Below are positions 54,659-59,420 of a stretch of 59,420 nt of DNA, in pieces. Position numbers and translations under genes: made by a program. The stretch lies in NCBI GenBank assembly GCA_017470055.1, contig JAFUFD010000098.1, forward strand, positions 1-59,420. The letters are read 5' to 3'. The stretch is from Prevotella sp. (GTDB lineage Bacteria; Bacteroidota; Bacteroidia; Bacteroidales; Bacteroidaceae). The notes under the pieces are model-generated. The model made no database searches, was not told the DNA's origin, and saw nothing but the letters and a program-made list of their open reading frames with translations. Numbering within the stretch: the first letter of the stretch is position 1; every line of letters begins with the position of its first letter.

Positions 54659-55546
54659 ATGTTAAGAATTGCAGTACAGTCAAAAGGTCGCCTGTTTGAC
54701 GACACGATGAACCTGCTCGCAGAGGCAGATATTAAGGTTAGTTCAGGACGACGCACCCTTTTAGTGCAATCGGGCAATTTCCCATTGGAAGTGCTTTATC
54801 TTCGTGACGATGATATCCCCCAGAGTGTGGCAAGTGGTGTTGCCGACATCGGTGTGGTGGGTGAGAATGAGTTTGTGGAAAGGCTACGGGTAGGCGAGCC
54901 GCTCGGCTCGGGAATGAGAAACGAGGATGCCGAGATTGTGTCTCGCTTAGGTTTCTCCAAGTGCCGTCTCTCCCTTGCTATTCCCAAAGAGATCGACTAC
55001 CAAGGCGTGGAGTGGTTTCAGGGTAAGAAGATTGCCACCTCCTATCCCAATATCCTCCGTCAGTTCTTACAGAAGCATGGCATCGAGGCAGAGATTCACG
55101 TGATTACCGGCTCCGTGGAGATCAGTCCGGGTATCGGACTTGCCGACGGTATCTTTGATATTGTCAGCAGTGGCTCTACCCTCGTCAGCAACAATCTTCG
55201 TGAGGTCGAGGTGGTGATGCAGAGCGAGGCACTGCTTATCGGGCACAAGGGAATGTCACAGGAGAAGCGGGACATTCTGGATCAGATGCTCTTCCGTTTC
55301 AAGGCAGTGAAGGATGCCGAGGATAAGAAATACGTTCGGATGAATGCCCCGAAGGCTCGCCTACAGGAGATTATCAATGTACTGCCTGGACTGAAGAGTC
55401 CTACGATCATCCCGCTTGCCGACGAGGAATGGTGCTCCGTACATACGGTCCTCGACCAGAAACGTTTCTGGGAGATTATCGGTAAACTGAAAGAGATGGG
55501 CGCACAGGGCATCCTCGTGACCCCCATAGAGAAAATGATACTATAA
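54659..55546 (+). CDS. hisG: ATP phosphoribosyltransferase with in-frame repeat insert
   Basis: A 295-residue long-form HisG, the first enzyme of histidine synthesis. RIAVQSKGRLF, VADIGVVGENEF, HVITGSVEISPGIGLADGIFD with the PRPP-binding glycines, and a C-terminal regulatory ACT-like domain (WCSVHTVLD...) are all present. Between VGENEFVE and NEDAEIV lies LRVGEPLGSGMR, about 12 residues that I do not expect in Bacteroides HisG (from memory, about 283 residues). That insert is encoded by the palindromic repeat also found at 34859. hisD follows through a TAATG overlap. Confidence 0.95.
   Translation: MLRIAVQSKGRLFDDTMNLLAEADIKVSSGRRTLLVQSGNFPLEVLYLRDDDIPQSVASGVADIGVVGENEFVERLRVGEPLGSGMRNEDAEIVSRLGFSKCRLSLAIPKEIDYQGVEWFQGKKIATSYPNILRQFLQKHGIEAEIHVITGSVEISPGIGLADGIFDIVSSGSTLVSNNLREVEVVMQSEALLIGHKGMSQEKRDILDQMLFRFKAVKDAEDKKYVRMNAPKARLQEIINVLPGLKSPTIIPLADEEWCSVHTVLDQKRFWEIIGKLKEMGAQGILVTPIEKMIL
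54878..54916 (+). repeat. Palindromic repeat inside hisG
   Basis: Same sequence as 34859-34894 except the centre; here the palindrome is CGAGCCG-CT-CGGCTCG (54895-54910). It keeps the hisG frame open. Confidence 0.75.
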
Positions 55547-56832
55547 TGAGAATCATCAAATATCCAAAACGGGAGCAGTGGACTGAGATTACGGCTCGCC
55601 CACGCCTTGACCTCTCCCAACTGAATGCCACCGTCGCCGCTGTGCTTGCTGATGTGAAAGAGCGTGGCGACGAGGCTGTAAAGGAGTATGAGGCTAAGTT
55701 CGATAAAGCCGTGCTGACCTCTCTTGCCGTCACTGAGCAGGAGATGGACGAGGCGGAGCAGATGATCAGCAACGACCTGAAGGACGCTATCATCCTTGCC
55801 CACCATAATATCAAGGTATTCCATATCTCCCAACGTTTTGTGGGACAGAAGATCAAGACGCAGGAGGGTGTTACCTGTTGGCAGAAGAGTGTCGCCATTG
55901 AGAAGGTGGGACTCTATATCCCTGGAGGTACGGCACCACTTTTCTCTACCGTCTTGATGCTCGCCACTCCAGCAAAGATCGCCGGCTGTAAGGAAATCGT
56001 GCTTTGCACCCCTCCTAACAAGGAAGGAAAGGTGAATCCCGCCATCCTCTATGCCGCCCGTGTTGCTGGTGTCCATAAGATTTTCAAGGCTGGTGGAGTA
56101 CAGGCTATCGGTGCCATGGCCTACGGCACGGAGTCCGTTCCCAAGGTATTCAAGATCTTCGGTCCTGGCAACCAGTACGTGATGGCGGCTAAGCAGCAGG
56201 TCAGCCTCGACGAGGTTGCTATCGACATGCCCGCAGGTCCTTCTGAGGTCTGTGTGGTGGCTGACGAGACGGCAAACGTAGAGTTCGTGGCTGCCGACTT
56301 GTTGTCGCAGGCGGAGCATGGCATCGACTCTCAGGTTTTGCTCATCACCACCTCTGAGAAGATATTGGAGGAGGTACAGCAGGAGGTGGATAAACAACTT
56401 CAAGCGTTGCCACGTAAAGACATGGCTTCTAAGTCGTTAGAGAACAGTTGCTATGTACTCGTCAAGGATGCGGAAGAGGCTATTTCCCTCTCGAACGCCT
56501 ATGCCCCTGAGCACCTTATCTTACAGGTGAGGAACTACGAGCAGATGGCGGAGAAGGTGGTCAACGCAGGCAGTGTCTTCCTCGGACAGTATGCCTGTGA
56601 GAGTGCTGGCGACTATGCCAGTGGCACCAACCATACCCTTCCTACTCACGGCTATGCTACTGCCTATAATGGTGTGAACCTCGATAGTTATTGTCGCAAG
56701 ATCACGTTCCAGCATCTCACAGAGGAAGGTATCCGCCATATCGGACGTGCCGTAGAACTGATGGCGGAGGCAGAGCAGTTAGATGCCCATAAGAATGCGA
56801 TGACGGTTAGAATCAAATCACTGAAGCAATGA
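55546..56832 (+). CDS. hisD: Histidinol dehydrogenase
   Basis: A 428-residue zinc enzyme that oxidises histidinol to histidine in two NAD+ steps. [42 protein letters not shown] and DMPAGPSEV are the diagnostic blocks, with the zinc-binding SQAEHG and the late SGTNHTLPT. Standard length. Start A of ATG is the last A of the hisG TAA. Confidence 0.97.
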   Translation: MRIIKYPKREQWTEITARPRLDLSQLNATVAAVLADVKERGDEAVKEYEAKFDKAVLTSLAVTEQEMDEAEQMISNDLKDAIILAHHNIKVFHISQRFVGQKIKTQEGVTCWQKSVAIEKVGLYIPGGTAPLFSTVLMLATPAKIAGCKEIVLCTPPNKEGKVNPAILYAARVAGVHKIFKAGGVQAIGAMAYGTESVPKVFKIFGPGNQYVMAAKQQVSLDEVAIDMPAGPSEVCVVADETANVEFVAADLLSQAEHGIDSQVLLITTSEKILEEVQQEVDKQLQALPRKDMASKSLENSCYVLVKDAEEAISLSNAYAPEHLILQVRNYEQMAEKVVNAGSVFLGQYACESAGDYASGTNHTLPTHGYATAYNGVNLDSYCRKITFQHLTEEGIRHIGRAVELMAEAEQLDAHKNAMTVRIKSLKQ

Positions 56833-57863
56833 AACCCTTAGAGCAATTAGTCAGAAAGAATATCTGGAGTCTCGCACCCTATAGTAGTGCCCGTGACGAA
56901 TATTCTGGTAAGGAGGCACACGTGTTCCTCGATGCCAACGAGAACCCCTACGGTGCTCCCTTCAACCGCTATCCCGACCCCTTGCAGCGGGAGTTGAAGA
57001 AACAGATATCCAAGATTAAGGGGATTCCTGAGGACAGGATTTTCTTAGGTAATGGCAGCGACGAGGCGATCGACCTGCCCTACCGCATCTTCTGCGAGCC
57101 AGGCAGAGATAACGTTGTTGCCATTGAGCCGACATACGGCATGTACAAGGTCTGCGCAGATATTAATGATGTCGAGTATCGCCCAGTATTGCTTGACGAG
57201 AACTATGACTTCAAGGCTGCCGACCTGTTGAATGCTTGCGATAGTCACACGAAGATGATCTGGCTCTGCTCACCCAATAATCCAACTGGCAACTCGCTCA
57301 ACCGTGACGAGATCATCAAGGTGATTGAGGGCTTTGAGGGGATTGTGGTTGTTGACGAGGCATATAGCGATTTCGCCCAGCAAAAGACGTTGCGGACAGA
57401 ACTGGCAAAATATCCTAACCTCATCGTACTCAACACCATGAGCAAGGCTTGGGCGCTTGCCGGCATCCGACTGGGTATGGCTTTCGCCTCCCCTGAGATT
57501 ATCGCCATATATAATAAGGTGAAGTATCCGTATAATGTCAACATGCTCACCCAGCAACATGCCTTGGAGGCACTGAAAGACCCCTATGAGGTGGATAAAT
57601 GGGTGAAGATGCTGCTTGCCGAGCGCAGCCGTCTAATGCAGGCTTTCCAAGAACTGCCTATCTGCGAGCAGGTGTACAAGACGGATGCGAACTTCTTCCT
57701 CGCCAAGATGACGGATGCCCAGCAAATCTACGACTATCTGGTGGATAAGGGGATTATCGTCCGCAACCGCACTCGTGTACAGTTATGCGGCAACTGTCTG
57801 CGCATCACCATCGGCATGAAGAGCGAGAACAACGAACTGCTTGCCGCCTTACGGCAATTCTAA
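56829..57863 (+). CDS. hisC: Histidinol-phosphate aminotransferase
   Basis: A 344-residue class I/II PLP aminotransferase. LDANENPYG is the N-terminal block, [10 protein letters not shown] contacts PLP, and [14 protein letters not shown] holds the Schiff-base lysine. Overlaps hisD by 4 nt (ATGA). hisB, which commonly comes next in Bacteroidales, is not present; an MFS gene takes that place. Confidence 0.96.
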   Translation: MKPLEQLVRKNIWSLAPYSSARDEYSGKEAHVFLDANENPYGAPFNRYPDPLQRELKKQISKIKGIPEDRIFLGNGSDEAIDLPYRIFCEPGRDNVVAIEPTYGMYKVCADINDVEYRPVLLDENYDFKAADLLNACDSHTKMIWLCSPNNPTGNSLNRDEIIKVIEGFEGIVVVDEAYSDFAQQKTLRTELAKYPNLIVLNTMSKAWALAGIRLGMAFASPEIIAIYNKVKYPYNVNMLTQQHALEALKDPYEVDKWVKMLLAERSRLMQAFQELPICEQVYKTDANFFLAKMTDAQQIYDYLVDKGIIVRNRTRVQLCGNCLRITIGMKSENNELLAALRQF

Positions 57864-59045
57864 ATGGATAAACTCTGGAACCGTAACTATATCAAAGTGA
57901 TGACGGCGAACTTTGCGCTGTTCTTCGCCTTTTATTTGCTGACACCCTTATTGCCCCTCTACCTCAGTGAGACTTTTGGGGCGACCAAGGATGTCATAGG
58001 CATCATCCTCTCTGGCTATACCATCACCGCCCTGTTGTTTCGTCCTTTCAGTGGCTATTTTGTGGACACATTTCCCCGCAAGACCGTATTGATGGTATGC
58101 TTTGGCGCTTTCGCTATTTTCTTCGCTGGCTATCTTGCCGCCAGCACGTTGTTACTGTTCACTATCGTGAGAACATTGCATGGTGGTCCCTTCGGTGCCT
58201 TGACTGTCGCCAACTCCACCGTTGCCATCGATGTACTGCCCTCCTCCCGTCGTAATGAGGGTATCGGCTACTACGGACTGAGCAACAACCTCGCCATGGC
58301 AATCGCCCCCACCTTTGCCATCTTCATCTACGCACAGACCCATAACTTCGAACTCCTGTTCTGGCTCGCCCTCGCCATCGCCACCTTCGGTTGGATAGTA
58401 GATGCCACGGTTCGTCTCCAAAGGCAAAAAGCAAACAGCCAACTGCCAAAAGCAAAACTATCCCTCGATCGTTTCTTCCTCGAAAGGGGTTGGCTATTGG
58501 GAGTGAACATGGTGTTCTTTGGTTTCTGCTTTGGGGTGATGAGCAACTACCTCGCCATCTACGGCAAACAGGTATTAGGGATGACGGGAGGCACAGGTAC
58601 GTGGTTTATGCTCTGCTCCATCGGACTCATCCTCTCACGACTGCAAGGTGGCAAGGCACTACGGCAGGGACGACTGACGCATAACGCCGCAGAGGGAATG
58701 GTCATCTCCCTCGTTGGCTACACCCTGTTTGTCGCCGCTCCCAATATGTTCGGCTATTACTCCTCCGCCCTGCTTATCGGCTTAGGCAACGGACACATGT
58801 GGCCCGCCTTCCAGAACATGATGATCAGTATGGCACACCATAACGAGCGAGGGACGGCAAACTCCACCATCCTCATCTCATGGGACATCGGCATGGGACT
58901 TGGTGTCCTCGCCGGTGGAGCCATCGCCGAGCACTTCGGCTACTCCACCGCCTTCTGGACGGTAGCCCTCGTCAATGCCATTGGTGTCATCCTCTATTTC
59001 CTCAAGACCCAAACGTTCTTCCTCGCAAGGAGAATAGAGGAATAA
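57864..59045 (+). CDS. MFS transporter
   Basis: A 393-residue protein with twelve membrane segments and the MFS loop motif between helices 2 and 3 (GYFVDTFPRKTVL). It starts directly after the hisC stop (TAAATGG), so it belongs to the his transcription unit. Its long central loop (about 180-205) is basic (RLQRQKANSQL). It could export or import an amino acid or an unrelated compound; co-transcription alone does not decide. Confidence 0.9.
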   Translation: MDKLWNRNYIKVMTANFALFFAFYLLTPLLPLYLSETFGATKDVIGIILSGYTITALLFRPFSGYFVDTFPRKTVLMVCFGAFAIFFAGYLAASTLLLFTIVRTLHGGPFGALTVANSTVAIDVLPSSRRNEGIGYYGLSNNLAMAIAPTFAIFIYAQTHNFELLFWLALAIATFGWIVDATVRLQRQKANSQLPKAKLSLDRFFLERGWLLGVNMVFFGFCFGVMSNYLAIYGKQVLGMTGGTGTWFMLCSIGLILSRLQGGKALRQGRLTHNAAEGMVISLVGYTLFVAAPNMFGYYSSALLIGLGNGHMWPAFQNMMISMAHHNERGTANSTILISWDIGMGLGVLAGGAIAEHFGYSTAFWTVALVNAIGVILYFLKTQTFFLARRIEE

Positions 59046-59063
59046 GTATTACAACCGAAATGT

Positions 59064-59214
59064 AGCGTTCAAACGGATCGAATGTAACGTTCAAACGACC
59101 CGTTTGTAAGTCACAAACACCTTGAATGTAAGCCACTAATGCGACATTTTACGAAGGTACGGTCTTCGAAGGGAGGATGTAGTGGCTTCTTCCGTGAGGA
59201 GCCTCCTCACGGAA
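59064..59214 (+). repeat. Dispersed intergenic repeat, copy B
   Basis: Second copy of the repeat at 34987-35106, with about 30 extra nt between the blocks. Ends in a near-perfect palindrome TTCCGTGAGGAG-C-CTCCTCACGGAA (59190-59214) just after the MFS gene, where it may double as a terminator. Confidence 0.75.
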
Positions 59215-59230
59215 AATACCAGCCTTGTTG

Positions 59231-59420
59231 TGTACTGAATAAGTTGACACTTTTAAATTTTAAAACGTGTATCAGTATACGACAAAATGTTGAGAAGACA
59301 GATGAGAAGAGAATAGCATTGTTACAGGAGTATCTGTCCTCCGGGATGTCAAAAAGGGCTTTTGAGAAAGAAAAGAGCCTGGGACATAGTACAATTTCAA
59401 GATGGCTTCGTATCTTTGCA
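59231..59420 (+). mobile_element. IS3-family-like element, left end and transposase N-terminus
   Basis: TGTACTGAATAAGTTGACAC at 59231-59250 resembles the IS150-group terminal repeat (TGTACTG...GTTGGACA). A frame then runs to the window edge; residues such as EKRIALLQEYLSSGMSKRAF, then GHSTISRWLRIF, read as the N-terminal helix-turn-helix of an OrfA transposase. No ATG precedes it in frame, so the start is a rare codon or a later ATG. Right end is outside the window. Confidence 0.65.

Noticed and set aside
55282-56403. 373-codon open frame on the - strand
   Set aside because: Antisense across the hisG-hisD junction, both of which are complete and coupled.
59411-59420. TATCTTTGCA promoter-like box at the right edge
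   Set aside because: It lies inside the transposase frame and no -33 box stands at the right distance.

Overview
The window looks like a chromosomal segment of a Bacteroidales bacterium, most likely a Prevotellaceae member (Prevotella/Segatella-like). The evidence is the recurrent Bacteroidetes promoter form TTTG-N19/20-TAnnTTTG in front of about twenty genes, family-specific genes (DUF4301, DUF4861, GldB-like lipoprotein, a type IX secretion tail, a long-insert Rho, a 29-residue bS22-like protein, dipeptidyl peptidase IV), and near absence of Shine-Dalgarno sequences. Species was not determined. No tRNA, rRNA or CRISPR array was seen.

Layout. 1-860: AT-rich accessory stretch with the 5' part of a WYL-like gene (- strand), a stem-rich leader or dispersed repeat, and decayed sequence. 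858-4828: one + unit of a small protein, a GNAT acetyltransferase (toxin-antitoxin-like pair), a divergent NAD+ DNA ligase and a short ComEC. 4821-9614: trpS, an M48 protease, a fucose/arabinose-isomerase-like enzyme, an HExxH protein and a membrane-anchored HTH regulator. 9651-17362: NfeD-SPFH pair, rubrerythrin, DPP IV, radical SAM protein, GldB-like lipoprotein, DUF4861. 17375-23716: nth; a - strand operon running T9SS-tail protein, L,D-transpeptidase, ECF sigma, anti-sigma-like, Spy-like protein; and the mazG-lipoprotein-rnz operon. 23822-26530: valS. 26541-34799: a nine-gene - strand operon from a MATE exporter through a CMP-kinase-like protein, phosphodiesterase, rfbB and purT to an acyltransferase and 3-amino-6-deoxysugar genes (FdtA-, FemAB- and FdtB-like).

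34800-35330 is a repeat-bearing gap. 35329-46088 (+): cyclophilin, rho, glyA, a structured RNA resembling 6S RNA, ribE, HU, a bS22-like gene, rng, a GT2 enzyme, an orphan hybrid kinase and an EEP-family membrane protein. 46134-49165 (-): AlaX-like, GH13 and fabD. 49325-53362 (+): DUF4301 and a GH31 enzyme. 53430-54566 (-): MltF-like lipoprotein. 54659-59045 (+): hisG-hisD-hisC-MFS. The right edge holds a second copy of the intergenic repeat and the left end of an IS3-like element.

Most genes are housekeeping or envelope genes. The most unusual signals are repeats: a 23-nt plus 11-nt sequence with a palindromic core that occurs both in the gap near 34860 and in frame inside hisG, where it seems to add about 12 residues; a ~120-150 bp intergenic repeat at 34987 and 59064; and the stem-rich segment at 260-507. 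Also notable are the 6S-like RNA between glyA and ribE, several promoters placed so close to start codons that the mRNAs look leaderless, and two lipoproteins that appear to start at TTG.
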